Origin: Pseudobdellovibrionaceae bacterium
GTDB taxonomy: Bacteria; Bdellovibrionota; Bdellovibrionia; Bdellovibrionales; Bdellovibrionaceae
DNA: 6,857 nucleotides
Reading direction: 5' to 3'
Assembly: GCA_014376325.1 (NCBI GenBank)
Contig: JACMRP010000217.1
Span: forward strand, 1 to 6,857
Part shown: in pieces, positions 1 through 6,028 of the stretch
Position numbering within the stretch: position 1 is the stretch's first letter
Layout of the letters: each line of letters starts with the position of its first letter
The notes under the pieces: model-generated
Databases searched by the model: none
What the model was told of the DNA's origin: nothing
The model's input: only the letters and a program-made list of their open reading frames with translations
Made by a program: the position numbers and the translations under genes

Positions 1-2
1 CA

Positions 3-278
3 GCGACATCAGTTGAAAAAGATGCTGCTAGAACGCAAGTCGAGCTGACAAATTTGATTGGCAAAGCGATGGATAAGGATAACTTCAAATCGACCGAAAC
101 TAAAGCAGCGGTAAAGCTTCTTCAGCTGGATTTGATTTCATTAGCTAATACCAAAGCACCAACCGTAGTGGGCGAAGTGAACAAACAGCTTCGTGAAGGC
201 AAGTCACTAGTGGACGCTGTTAAAGAAGGAACTAAAGGCATCAAAGGAACTTTGGAAGACCTTATCAACTGCGTTTAA
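3..278 (+). CDS. 3' end of an unrecognised protein (5' truncated by window edge)
   Basis: The frame is open from the first bases of the window to a TAA at 276-278 and gives 91 residues, so the visible part is most likely the C-terminal end of a longer gene starting outside. A TTG at 54 or an ATG at 69 could be read as starts, but neither has a convincing Shine-Dalgarno sequence and the frame continues unbroken upstream. The protein is mostly polar and looks helical, with many Lys, Glu, Ala and Leu residues. It ends in a short hydrophobic tail with a penultimate cysteine (LINCV). I recognise no domain and see no membrane segment in this portion. A strong terminator follows 27 bases after the stop, so this is the last gene of its transcript. 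Function unknown. Confidence 0.65.
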   Translation, partial: ATSVEKDAARTQVELTNLIGKAMDKDNFKSTETKAAVKLLQLDLISLANTKAPTVVGEVNKQLREGKSLVDAVKEGTKGIKGTLEDLINCV

Positions 279-305
279 TTCCGAACATTAATAACAACTT
301 CTTAG

Positions 306-338
306 AAGGCTCCGGTAAAAAGGGAGCCTTTTTTATTT
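306..338 (+). terminator. Rho-independent terminator after the first gene
   Basis: An 8-bp perfect stem (AAGGCTCC at 306-313, GGAGCCTT at 323-330) closes a 9-nt loop and runs into a T-rich tract at 329-338. It terminates the plus-strand gene ending at 278. The T tract overlaps the stop codon of the convergent minus-strand gene (337-339). Read on the minus strand, the stem lacks a good T run after it, so it is at best a weak terminator in that direction. Confidence 0.9.
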
Positions 339-627
339 AGTAACTAGTGTGATTTTTCTTTTTTGCGTGTTTTTTGGCTTTTTTAGCCTTTTTTGATTTG
401 CTCGCTGGAGCGCGCTCTTTCTTCATGTACGAAGAAGCTTTCGCATATCCGCCGGACTTTTTATGTTTTGCGGACTTTGCCGATTTCTTTTTAGACTTTG
501 AATGAGTCTGTGAAACGGATGCCTTCTTGTGGCTCTTCTTTTTTGTTTTCGCCTCTGCAGAGAATGACCCGAAGAAGAGTGCGAAGACCATAAATACTGA
601 CGCTAAAAATTTCAGATTTGTTTTCAT
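337..627 (-). CDS. Small secreted lysine-rich basic protein
   Basis: The product has 96 residues. Residues 1-26 form a clear Sec signal peptide: Lys at 2 and 6, a hydrophobic core over about residues 7-22, and an AEA motif just before the predicted cleavage after Ala26. The mature part of about 70 residues is low-complexity: I count 27 lysines, with the rest mainly Ser, Ala and His and almost no acidic residues (one Glu). It resembles histone-H1-tail or AlgP-like composition, but no fold or family can be named. The start is supported by a GGGGGAA purine run about six bases upstream of the ATG. The gene stands alone, convergent with the first gene and divergent from the 791 gene. Such a polycation could bind anionic polymers in the envelope (peptidoglycan, LPS, nucleic acid); that is inference. 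A real gene is likely because signal peptide, RBS and start agree. Confidence 0.75.
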   Translation of the reverse strand: MKTNLKFLASVFMVFALFFGSFSAEAKTKKKSHKKASVSQTHSKSKKKSAKSAKHKKSGGYAKASSYMKKERAPASKSKKAKKAKKHAKKKNHTSY

Positions 628-695
628 GAATAGTTCCCCCGATAGCCAATTATTCGGACCAAAGGAGTACCAACTTTAGTTCAGTTAAAATCGCA

Positions 696-736
696 AAATT
701 TCTAGACAGATTCCTATGACTTAGGTCTAGGAATTT
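696..736. repeat. Imperfect inverted repeat in the divergent intergenic region
   Basis: Arms 696-707 and 725-736 pair over 12 positions with one T-G wobble (701/731). The 17-nt spacer contains an inner CCTA/TAGG pair (713-716, 722-725). The repeat lies between two divergent genes and its right arm runs into a TTGAC motif. A protein-binding operator or the cruciform of a regulatory site is possible. It has no T tract, so it is not a normal terminator. Confidence 0.5.
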
Positions 737-744
737 GACTTGTA

Positions 745-774
745 TTGACCCTCCGATGAGCTCGTCCATAGGAT
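745..774 (+). promoter_or_regulatory. Possible sigma-70-type promoter for the 791-2833 unit
   Basis: TTGACC at 745-750 matches five of six consensus -35 bases. TAGGAT at 769-774, 18 bases downstream, matches four of six -10 bases. Transcription would begin near 781, leaving a very short leader before the GTG at 791. A second TTGACT at 735-740 has no good partner -10. The weak -10 makes this a tentative call. Confidence 0.3.
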
Positions 775-790
775 CTAGTCAGAGGTTTCC

Positions 791-2014
791 GTGCGAAGAG
801 ACGATTACATATTGATGTCATCACTGGCGTTGTTGAACGCGTTTCCAGAAACGCGTTCAAAGGTTGTCGTGGGACTTTTAAATGATCAGGTCTTCGATTT
901 AGACCAGCTTCGAAGACCACAAAAATTCAGTCTTGGCTTTCGCATTCATCACGCCCTGATCAGTATGAACAAAGCCTTAATGACTTTCGATGAAGAAGGA
1001 ATGTTAGGCGCGCAAGTCGTGCTCGATCTAAAAGATTCGCGTCCACTCCTGCAGATCAAAACATCTGTGGGGACTAAATCTTTTGACCTTGAAGTTACTT
1101 TTTCTTCACCATTTGCGATGTCCTCTACGGAGCTTGTCGAATTACTGAATGCCCAGAGTTTCGATCAGGAAATTTGGCAAAGTGTTTTAGAATTTATTAA
1201 TGCCAGCAACCGAATCAATCAAAGTTCTGAAATCGACATTGGTGAAATAAAAAAGTACTTAATCAATCCGAACAATCAGAATCATTTTAACGTGATTGTT
1301 GAAAGTGTTATCGAGCTCGTTCAAATTGAGGCTCTTGTCAGAAATGCAGCTTTTCAGATTCCTCTGCAGTTGAATTTAAAACTCAAGCTTCGCGACCCGG
1401 ATCTTAGTTACGGGATTCCGCTGAATCCAGAAAATAAAGACCCTCGATACTTGGCCAGCCTCCAGCTTCAAAAGCAGAGCTCTTGGGGATTGGCGTCCGC
1501 CGAGTATCGCTGGGAAATGTATTTATGGAATGAACTTCCCCTGATGGATTGGGAAGAGCATCCGGTGACTTTGGAGTCGGCGCGGGAAGATTTGGTGTTA
1601 GCTCTTAAGCGTATTTATACATTCTCTGATGAGGTAGCGACACCATTTACAGAAGCTTTCCAGATGGCGCTTTTCGTTTTGAATGATCCACTTTTCAAAA
1701 GTTTAAGCGTCAATCCTGGCTTTGTTACGGCTGCTAAAATTGCACTCGAAAAAAATAATTACTCCGAAAGGGCAAAATCCGCCTTCGACCGTGTCTTTCA
1801 GGATACTGGTGATTTGCTGAATGCGGGCCTAACCCCCGAAGTTGTTTGCAGTCTAAAAGCTTTCAGCATCGGCAATGTTTTTGGTGGTATGGGATCTTGG
1901 AACGACCAAGCCTTTCCAAAGCCGGAAGACAGCGCAGAATTCAAAGCGAGTTCTAACCAACTGTATCAGGCCCTTCAGGTCTTTTTCATTGCGAGCCTCA
2001 ATAAGATTTGCTGA
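791..2014 (+). CDS. Hypothetical protein of 407 residues, unrecognised
   Basis: An uninterrupted reading frame runs from a GTG at 791 to a TGA at 2012-2014. The GTG is preferred because AGAGG (781-785) lies five bases upstream. An ATG at 815 is the alternative and would remove eight residues. The product has no signal peptide, no transmembrane segment and no catalytic motif I recognise. The region of residues 60-110 has alternating hydrophobic/polar stretches suggesting beta strands. Residues 110-200 and 265-400 look mainly helical. The protein ends in Cys. It is the first gene of a two-gene unit with the lipoprotein at 2024, nine bases downstream and in the same frame, so the two are very likely co-transcribed. 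It could be a cytoplasmic partner of that lipoprotein. A perfect inverted repeat (833-860) lies in codons 15-24. No function is proposed. Confidence 0.8.
   Translation: MRRDDYILMSSLALLNAFPETRSKVVVGLLNDQVFDLDQLRRPQKFSLGFRIHHALISMNKALMTFDEEGMLGAQVVLDLKDSRPLLQIKTSVGTKSFDLEVTFSSPFAMSSTELVELLNAQSFDQEIWQSVLEFINASNRINQSSEIDIGEIKKYLINPNNQNHFNVIVESVIELVQIEALVRNAAFQIPLQLNLKLKLRDPDLSYGIPLNPENKDPRYLASLQLQKQSSWGLASAEYRWEMYLWNELPLMDWEEHPVTLESAREDLVLALKRIYTFSDEVATPFTEAFQMALFVLNDPLFKSLSVNPGFVTAAKIALEKNNYSERAKSAFDRVFQDTGDLLNAGLTPEVVCSLKAFSIGNVFGGMGSWNDQAFPKPEDSAEFKASSNQLYQALQVFFIASLNKIC
833..860. repeat. Perfect 12-bp inverted repeat with 4-nt loop inside the 791 gene
   Basis: TTGAACGCGTTT at 833-844 and its exact reverse complement at 849-860 flank a CCAG loop. 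It lies 42 bases after the GTG and 18 bases after the alternative ATG. In mRNA it would make a strong hairpin close to the start of translation. It encodes LNAFPETRS in the gene frame. Confidence 0.85.
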
Positions 2015-2023
2015 TATGTCCGC

Positions 2024-2833
2024 ATGAACAAAAGCTATTTTTTAAACGTACTTCTTTCCGGAGTTTTACTAATTTCGATGGGTTGTTCCAGTTGGGTTCT
2101 GAAAGAGCGCTGCGAACAAACGAACTGGTTCGAGTATTCGCAAAAAGTTGCCTTTGACGGTAAGTACCTCGAAGAAGACGGATTCATAAAGGACTGCAAA
2201 AAAGTGGATCGTACCAGCGCGGTTCAATTGGATTTAGGTTTCAAGCAGGGTCGCGAAAAGATGTGTCAGTATGATGAAATCTTACTTCGCGGCAAAGAAG
2301 GGGTGCCTGTCTTCTTCCGCTTCTGTGATGGTCTTGATATGAATCGGATACGTGGTTTATACTCTCAGGGATTGGTCAGCTACTGTACTCCGCAGAAGGG
2401 TTATAGTTTCGCGAAGTCAGGAAAGATTTATTTAAACCTCTGCAATCCCCAACAAGAAAAAGAATTCCTGCCGGGCTATTATAAAGGGCGCCGGGAATAC
2501 TTGTCGACATTGATTGCGGAACTGACGGGACGGCTTGCGGGAATCAAAAGTCTCGAAGACAACTACGCCTTGACCGAAGCAAACGTGCAGCAAGAATACT
2601 CGGGCTTACCGCATGCGATGGAGTGTTCGAATCGTTCGGTCTATAACGAGGCCGCAAAGCAAAATGAAAACCAAGTCATCTGTTCAGAAGCGAATTACAT
2701 CCGCAGCCGCAGAAGTGTCTTGTGGAGCGAACTCGACTCCATCCGCGGAAGGCTTGCAACGGTCCGCGCCGACTGGCGAGACACCGAACTGCGAATCACC
2801 CAGGCCAAGCAAGATCTGAGCGCGATTCCGTAA
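2024..2833 (+). CDS. DUF2799-type outer-membrane lipoprotein
   Basis: The 269-residue product starts with a lipoprotein signal peptide: Lys3, a hydrophobic stretch over residues 6-19, and a lipobox-like S-M-G-C ending at Cys21. Ser22 at +2 favours outer-membrane sorting by the Lol rule, as in enterobacteria. The mature protein has the pattern I associate with DUF2799 lipoproteins: a C-x4-NW motif (Cys30, Asn34, Trp35), a repeated aromatic/Gly signature Y-x2-G-L-x2-YCTP (113-123), a GKIY...C segment (133-140) and F-x2-GY-x2-GR (148-156). Nine cysteines (including Cys21) suggest disulfides outside the cytoplasm. Residues about 155-190 and 222-265 are charged and heptad-like, possibly coiled coil, and form a C-terminal extension. 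The ATG at 2024 has no strong Shine-Dalgarno, so translation probably depends on coupling to the 791 gene. The biochemical role of DUF2799 is not established to my knowledge. Confidence 0.8.
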   Translation: MNKSYFLNVLLSGVLLISMGCSSWVLKERCEQTNWFEYSQKVAFDGKYLEEDGFIKDCKKVDRTSAVQLDLGFKQGREKMCQYDEILLRGKEGVPVFFRFCDGLDMNRIRGLYSQGLVSYCTPQKGYSFAKSGKIYLNLCNPQQEKEFLPGYYKGRREYLSTLIAELTGRLAGIKSLEDNYALTEANVQQEYSGLPHAMECSNRSVYNEAAKQNENQVICSEANYIRSRRSVLWSELDSIRGRLATVRADWRDTELRITQAKQDLSAIP

Positions 2834-2834
2834 A

Positions 2835-2905
2835 GGTGCCAGGTCCTATTCCTGTAAACGGAGCGGCAAACTGCCGCGCCGTTTACAGGAATAGGACCTG
2901 GCACC
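2835..2905. repeat. 71-nt near-perfect hairpin (REP/MITE-like palindrome)
   Basis: The arms 2835-2861 and 2879-2905 are perfect 27-bp reverse complements. After a single A/G mismatch (2862/2878) the pairing continues for 5-6 bp (2863-2868 with 2872-2876) around a tiny AAC loop. The outer ends are GGTGCCAGGT and ACCTGGCACC. The element starts one base after the lipoprotein stop codon and is followed by A8, so it is not an intrinsic terminator on either strand. Palindromes with GTGCCAGG-like ends are, as I recall, typical of REP sequences mobilised by RAYT (TnpA-REP) transposases. No such transposase gene is in the window, so mobility is inferred. Confidence 0.85.
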
Positions 2906-2907
2906 AA

Positions 2908-2938
2908 AAAAAAGGGAAGCTTGAAGCCTCCCTTTTTT
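2908..2938. terminator. Bidirectional Rho-independent terminator between convergent genes
   Basis: AAAAAAGGGA (2908-2917) pairs with TCCCTTTTTT (2929-2938). After one mismatch an inner GCT/AGC pair (2919-2921, 2925-2927) closes a TGA loop. On the plus strand it ends in T6 (2933-2938) for the lipoprotein unit. On the minus strand the A8 at 2906-2913 becomes a U tract that terminates the tolB-glnE-cyclophilin unit. Confidence 0.9.
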
Positions 2939-2965
2939 AAGAACTCAGCGCGATCCCATGAGGGA

Positions 2966-2975
2966 ACCTGGCACC
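2966..2975 (-). repeat. Extra copy of the hairpin's terminal 10-mer
   Basis: ACCTGGCACC here is identical to the right end of the long hairpin (2896-2905). On the minus strand it reads GGTGCCAGGT, three bases after the cyclophilin stop codon, mirroring the placement of the same 10-mer one base after the lipoprotein stop. No pairing partner is obvious close by, so it may be a half-element or a remnant. Confidence 0.6.
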
Positions 2976-2978
2976 GAA

Positions 2979-3629
2979 TTACTTCTTTTCGATTTTTAGG
3001 GTCTTGATCACGATGTCTTCTGATGGGCGATCGCCGGAAGAAGTCTTCGCTTTTGAAATGCCTTCAACAACGTCCATGCCTTCGATGACTTCACCGAAAA
3101 CGGTGTGTTTGCCGTCGAGCCAAGGAGTCGCAGCAACGGTTACGAAAAACTGTGAGCCATTCGTTCCTGGTCCCGCATTCGCCATAGATAGAATGCCTGG
3201 CTTCGTGTGCTTTGGAGCGCCCGCCGGAAACTCATCTTCGAATTTGTAACCTGGACCGCCTGAACCTGTTCCGAGTGGATCGCCACCTTGGATCATGAAG
3301 TTCGGGATTACGCGGTGAAATTTAAGACCATCGTAAAACGGCTTTTTTACTTTGCTGCCAGTTTTAGGATCGGTCCACTCTTTGGTTCCATCTGCAAGAC
3401 CCACGAAGTTCTCAACAGTTTTTGGAGCGAACTCAGGGAAGAGTTTAATTTTGAAAGTACCTTTGTTTGTTTCGAACACTGCGATCATGTCTTTTCCTTT
3501 TTTAGTCTCTTTGGCTTTTTTATCCGCGGCCTTTGAATGGAAGCTGAATGCCGTTAGTACAAATGCGAGGACGTAAATCCAAAGCACCTTCTTGAACTGA
3601 ACATTCTTGAACTGCATACGATTAATCAC
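2979..3629 (-). CDS. ppiA: Cyclophilin-type peptidyl-prolyl cis-trans isomerase, exported
   Basis: The enzyme catalyses cis-trans isomerisation of Xaa-Pro bonds and here probably assists folding of periplasmic proteins. Residues 1-34 look like a signal peptide or membrane anchor: basic start, hydrophobic stretch 15-28, and S-K-A before the likely cleavage after Ala34. A Lys-rich linker (37-46) leads to the cyclophilin domain (about 48-216). The active-site block [14 protein letters not shown] spans 104-117, with Arg106, Phe111 and Gln114 matching human CypA Arg55, Phe60 and Gln63. NGSQFF (157-162) and W170-LDGKH-175 match the CypA Phe113, Trp121 and His126 positions, so it should be active. 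The GTG start is fixed by AGGAGG (3634-3639 on the opposite strand) four bases away. The in-frame ATG twelve bases further is too distant. It is the last gene of the tolB-glnE unit. The symbol is by analogy with the E. coli periplasmic enzyme. Confidence 0.95.
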   Translation of the reverse strand: MINRMQFKNVQFKKVLWIYVLAFVLTAFSFHSKAADKKAKETKKGKDMIAVFETNKGTFKIKLFPEFAPKTVENFVGLADGTKEWTDPKTGSKVKKPFYDGLKFHRVIPNFMIQGGDPLGTGSGGPGYKFEDEFPAGAPKHTKPGILSMANAGPGTNGSQFFVTVAATPWLDGKHTVFGEVIEGMDVVEGISKAKTSSGDRPSEDIVIKTLKIEKK

Positions 3630-3633
3630 TGAA

Positions 3634-3639
3634 CCTCCT
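3634..3639 (-). promoter_or_regulatory. Strong Shine-Dalgarno overlapping the glnE stop codon
   Basis: On the minus strand TAGGAGG places the glnE TAG stop (3638-3640) within the perfect AGGAGG site of the cyclophilin gene, four bases before its GTG start. This decides the start codon and indicates translational coupling to glnE. Confidence 0.85.
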
Positions 3640-6028
3640 AAGATCCAGAGTCTAGTATCTTTGTCCCGCGACGAGGGTCAAGGTCTTTAAGTAGCTGTAA
3701 ATTCTCAGAGAATAGCAAATCCAGAGTGTTTTTAAGTTCTGCCGAAGTTTGCTGAAACGCTGTGGCAAGCTGTTGAAAAGACTCGTGATTTACTAGTACT
3801 TTTGCGCCGCCCTCCGTCGACACGAGCTGAAGCATTTGCTCGTATTGACGCAACCTCAAATAATTAAGACGAAGGTCCTGCGCCCCGGCAATAGCCGCCA
3901 AAAAATCTAGAGTATTCGGGGACCGCACGTACACAGAATTTACCAGTAAATAGGTCTGGGAAAACAGCTCGATATCGAGCAAGCCGCCTTCGGAGTATTT
4001 TAAATCCCAGCCTTCGGGAACAAATCGGACAAGCTCCGCCCGTATTTTTTCTAAGTCGAGAAGGTCCTGCGTCGTTAATCCCGCACCCAAAATCAAGTGC
4101 GTATCGAATTGCGAGGTACCGGTCACCCAACGTGATTTTAAGTAAACTTGCCGTTCCCAAGCCTGCGCACCGGATTTGAAAAAATCCTGAAGCTGTTCTG
4201 TGGAAATCACCATAGGGCCCGCTTTTCCGGAGGGTTTCAGTCGCATATCGATCGCGTAGATGTTGCCGCCTTTGCGGAGCTCGGTCAGGCGATTGATCAA
4301 TCGCCGCGCGAGTTTCGAATCGACTTCGTTCGGTTCAGCTTCACTGACCAAGATAAAATCCAGGTCTGATCGGAAGCCCAGCTCGCGCCCCCCCCATTTA
4401 CCGAGCGCCAAAATTTGCATCGTCGACGGGAATTCTTTTTTAAGCTCATCAAGCAAGGAACGGCAAATTTCGTCCGCGGTATCGCTGAGGTTCACCTGCA
4501 GATTTTCTACATTGCGGTCTTCTAAATAATGAGAGCCGTTGATCAGTTCGCCCAAGAGTCGTTTTTCAACAAGCTGCTCAAGCAGCAAGCCCAAATCACC
4601 TTGCTGTAAATCTTGGGAACGATAGACGTAACTGTCGATCAGTTCTGGTCTAGAGCTCAAAATTTGTGAAAGGTAAGGAGAGTGTCCGAACAACCACGCG
4701 AGCTCGTCCATCAAGTTTTTGTTACGTACCAGCAGCGTAAAGAAGCTGGCCTTCGCGCGGGTGGATTTAATGAACTCTTTCAAGTGTTGAAGGGCTTTGT
4801 CGATATCGCCCTTTTGTTTTAGCAGCGTTTCGAAGAATTCGTTTAAGAACTGCAGCCGAGCGTGCTCATCACGGTCTTTATTTCTTGAAAGCACGTCCAT
4901 TTTAAGGATTTCGTCCCAAATTTCTCCAGTGGTCGAAGATTTTATAGAAGTTTCGGCGATGGGCGAAGAAGAAACCCCTAGCAGCGAGCCCACGATGCGG
5001 TCGCAATTTTCTAGGTCTTCTTCAAGGTTCGAAACAATCGTCGATGCCCACTCCGGAACGGCCATCGCCTTTTCATAAAGATGGGTTTGTTCATCGTTCT
5101 TGGATTGAACTAAGTTTTCTAAAGAACGAAGGCGCCAATAGTGAGCTTCCAAGAAATCACAATCCGCCGCCGGCAAAATTTTCGAATCTTTCAATAGTTT
5201 AAGAGCCTGACCTGTCCCACGGACTTGCAGATTGGCATTTTTCCCCCCGTGAATGACTTGAAGAGCGTGTACAAATAGCTCCACATCCCGAATACCGCCG
5301 ATGCCTAACTTTAAGTCCCAAACGGAATCGCTAGATCTTGGCGAATAGTGTTGGCGGATTTTTGAACGTAAATTTTTAAGATCATCTAAAAGGGTGTAAT
5401 CAAGGTGTTTGCGGAAAGTGAATTTTTTTGCAAACTCCGACGCCTGGCTTTGGATGTCTTGGTCCCCCGTGATCGCGGCCAGGCGGACGAAGGCGAGGCG
5501 TTCCCAGGTTTCGCCGTAATTACCGTAATAATCTAAGAACTGCTCGATCGTGGGGATCAGCGGACCATTTCTGCCGCCGGGGCGTAAATCGAAATCAACC
5601 CTGAAGATAAAACCTTTGGCGGTTCGATCCGACAATGCTTTTTGAAACTGCCGCAGGGATTTTAGTAGCGGGGCACTTTCTTCTTTTGAAACCAAAAGAA
5701 TATCTACGTCGGAGCTAAGATTCAGTTCGAGCGAACCAAGTTTACCTAACGCAAACAACATTACCGGGTCCTCCGGAAAGTATTCGTGAAAAGCGCTGGT
5801 CAGAATTTCGTTAGCGGTGTGGCTCCAGCTAGTGCAGATTTCGAAGGCCGTATTTTTATTTAATATGGTCGCGAGCGCCGCTTCGATCCAGGCGATGGTT
5901 CTTTTTTGCTGTAGGGATTTATTAGTTGGGTCCGCGAAAGGCAAATAATGCGCGAGCACCGGGGAAAAAGCCTTGGCCTCGGAAATCTCCGAGGCGCTGT
6001 AGCTTGCTAGGGTCCGAAGCTTAGTCAA
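3638..6028 (-). CDS. glnE: Bifunctional glutamine synthetase adenylyltransferase / adenylyl-removing enzyme
   Basis: GlnE adds AMP to glutamine synthetase to switch it off and removes it by phosphorolysis to switch it on; in enterobacteria PII controls it. Both nucleotidyltransferase domains are present. The N-terminal adenylyl-removase has GKLGS (95-99), Asp107-x-Asp109, RVDFDLRP (143-150), WERLAFVR (175-182) and [10 protein letters not shown] (241-250). The C-terminal adenylyltransferase has GKWGG (543-547), Asp555-x-Asp557, IDMRLKPSG (593-601), [10 protein letters not shown] (624-633) and GGLLDIE (681-687). All metal-binding DxD pairs are intact. At 796 residues it is shorter than E. coli GlnE (about 946), mostly at the N-terminus. 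The start is TTG; it is the only standard start between an in-frame stop at 6068-6070 and the conserved region's N-terminal segment, but its Shine-Dalgarno is weak. It overlaps tolB by 8 bp, so reinitiation is likely. Domain 1 has Ser99 where Gly is usual. PII and GS genes are not in the window. Confidence 0.95.
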   Translation of the reverse strand: MTKLRTLASYSASEISEAKAFSPVLAHYLPFADPTNKSLQQKRTIAWIEAALATILNKNTAFEICTSWSHTANEILTSAFHEYFPEDPVMLFALGKLGSLELNLSSDVDILLVSKEESAPLLKSLRQFQKALSDRTAKGFIFRVDFDLRPGGRNGPLIPTIEQFLDYYGNYGETWERLAFVRLAAITGDQDIQSQASEFAKKFTFRKHLDYTLLDDLKNLRSKIRQHYSPRSSDSVWDLKLGIGGIRDVELFVHALQVIHGGKNANLQVRGTGQALKLLKDSKILPAADCDFLEAHYWRLRSLENLVQSKNDEQTHLYEKAMAVPEWASTIVSNLEEDLENCDRIVGSLLGVSSSPIAETSIKSSTTGEIWDEILKMDVLSRNKDRDEHARLQFLNEFFETLLKQKGDIDKALQHLKEFIKSTRAKASFFTLLVRNKNLMDELAWLFGHSPYLSQILSSRPELIDSYVYRSQDLQQGDLGLLLEQLVEKRLLGELINGSHYLEDRNVENLQVNLSDTADEICRSLLDELKKEFPSTMQILALGKWGGRELGFRSDLDFILVSEAEPNEVDSKLARRLINRLTELRKGGNIYAIDMRLKPSGKAGPMVISTEQLQDFFKSGAQAWERQVYLKSRWVTGTSQFDTHLILGAGLTTQDLLDLEKIRAELVRFVPEGWDLKYSEGGLLDIELFSQTYLLVNSVYVRSPNTLDFLAAIAGAQDLRLNYLRLRQYEQMLQLVSTEGGAKVLVNHESFQQLATAFQQTSAELKNTLDLLFSENLQLLKDLDPRRGTKILDSGS
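4388..4395 (-). repeat. G8 homopolymer tract in the glnE adenylyltransferase motif
   Basis: Eight consecutive C on the plus strand are G8 in the glnE sense strand, spanning codons Trp545-Gly546-Gly547 (TGG GGG GGG) of the GKWGG motif. This is the longest G/C run I noticed. It is a potential slippage site. Confidence 0.75.

Larger units (their letters stand above)
2816..2964. repeat. Imperfect 21-bp direct repeat flanking the hairpin/terminator block
   Basis: Bases 2816-2836 (end of the lipoprotein gene plus stop codon) and 2944-2964 match at 16 of 21 positions, including an exact AGCGCGAT core, at an offset of 128 bases. Between them lie the long hairpin and the bidirectional terminator. This may be an old duplication of the gene end, or chance similarity. 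The call is tentative. Confidence 0.4.

Noticed and set aside
54..278. A complete 74-residue gene starting at TTG 54
   Set aside because: The frame is open to the window edge and no Shine-Dalgarno precedes the TTG, so a truncated longer gene is more likely.
714..920. Minus-strand open frame over the start of the 407-aa gene
   Set aside because: Its LNAFLETRS segment is the mirror of LNAFPETRS caused by the 833-860 palindrome. There is no ribosome-binding site, and it covers the divergent promoter region.
2012..2026. Stop-codon readthrough fusing the 407-aa protein to the lipoprotein
   Set aside because: The genes are in frame with only TGA and three codons between them. However, the second gene has its own ATG, signal peptide and lipobox, which make sense only at an N-terminus.
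2835..2905. Long hairpin as the transcription terminator of the lipoprotein unit
   Set aside because: It is followed by A8, not a T tract, on the plus strand and has no T run on the minus strand. The adjacent 2908-2938 stem has proper T tracts in both directions.
2695..2940. Short open frames on both strands running through the hairpin, sharing a similar peptide
   Set aside because: The shared peptide is a direct result of the palindrome being read in both directions. The frames overlap the lipoprotein gene, lack ribosome-binding sites and cross a terminator.
3004..3576. Plus-strand open frames antisense to the cyclophilin gene
   Set aside because: The minus strand encodes a complete cyclophilin with all active-site residues. 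The antisense frames have no recognisable features.
3864..5078. Several 70-98-residue open frames inside glnE on both strands
   Set aside because: They lie wholly within a well-conserved coding region in other frames, have no family features and are explained as shadows.
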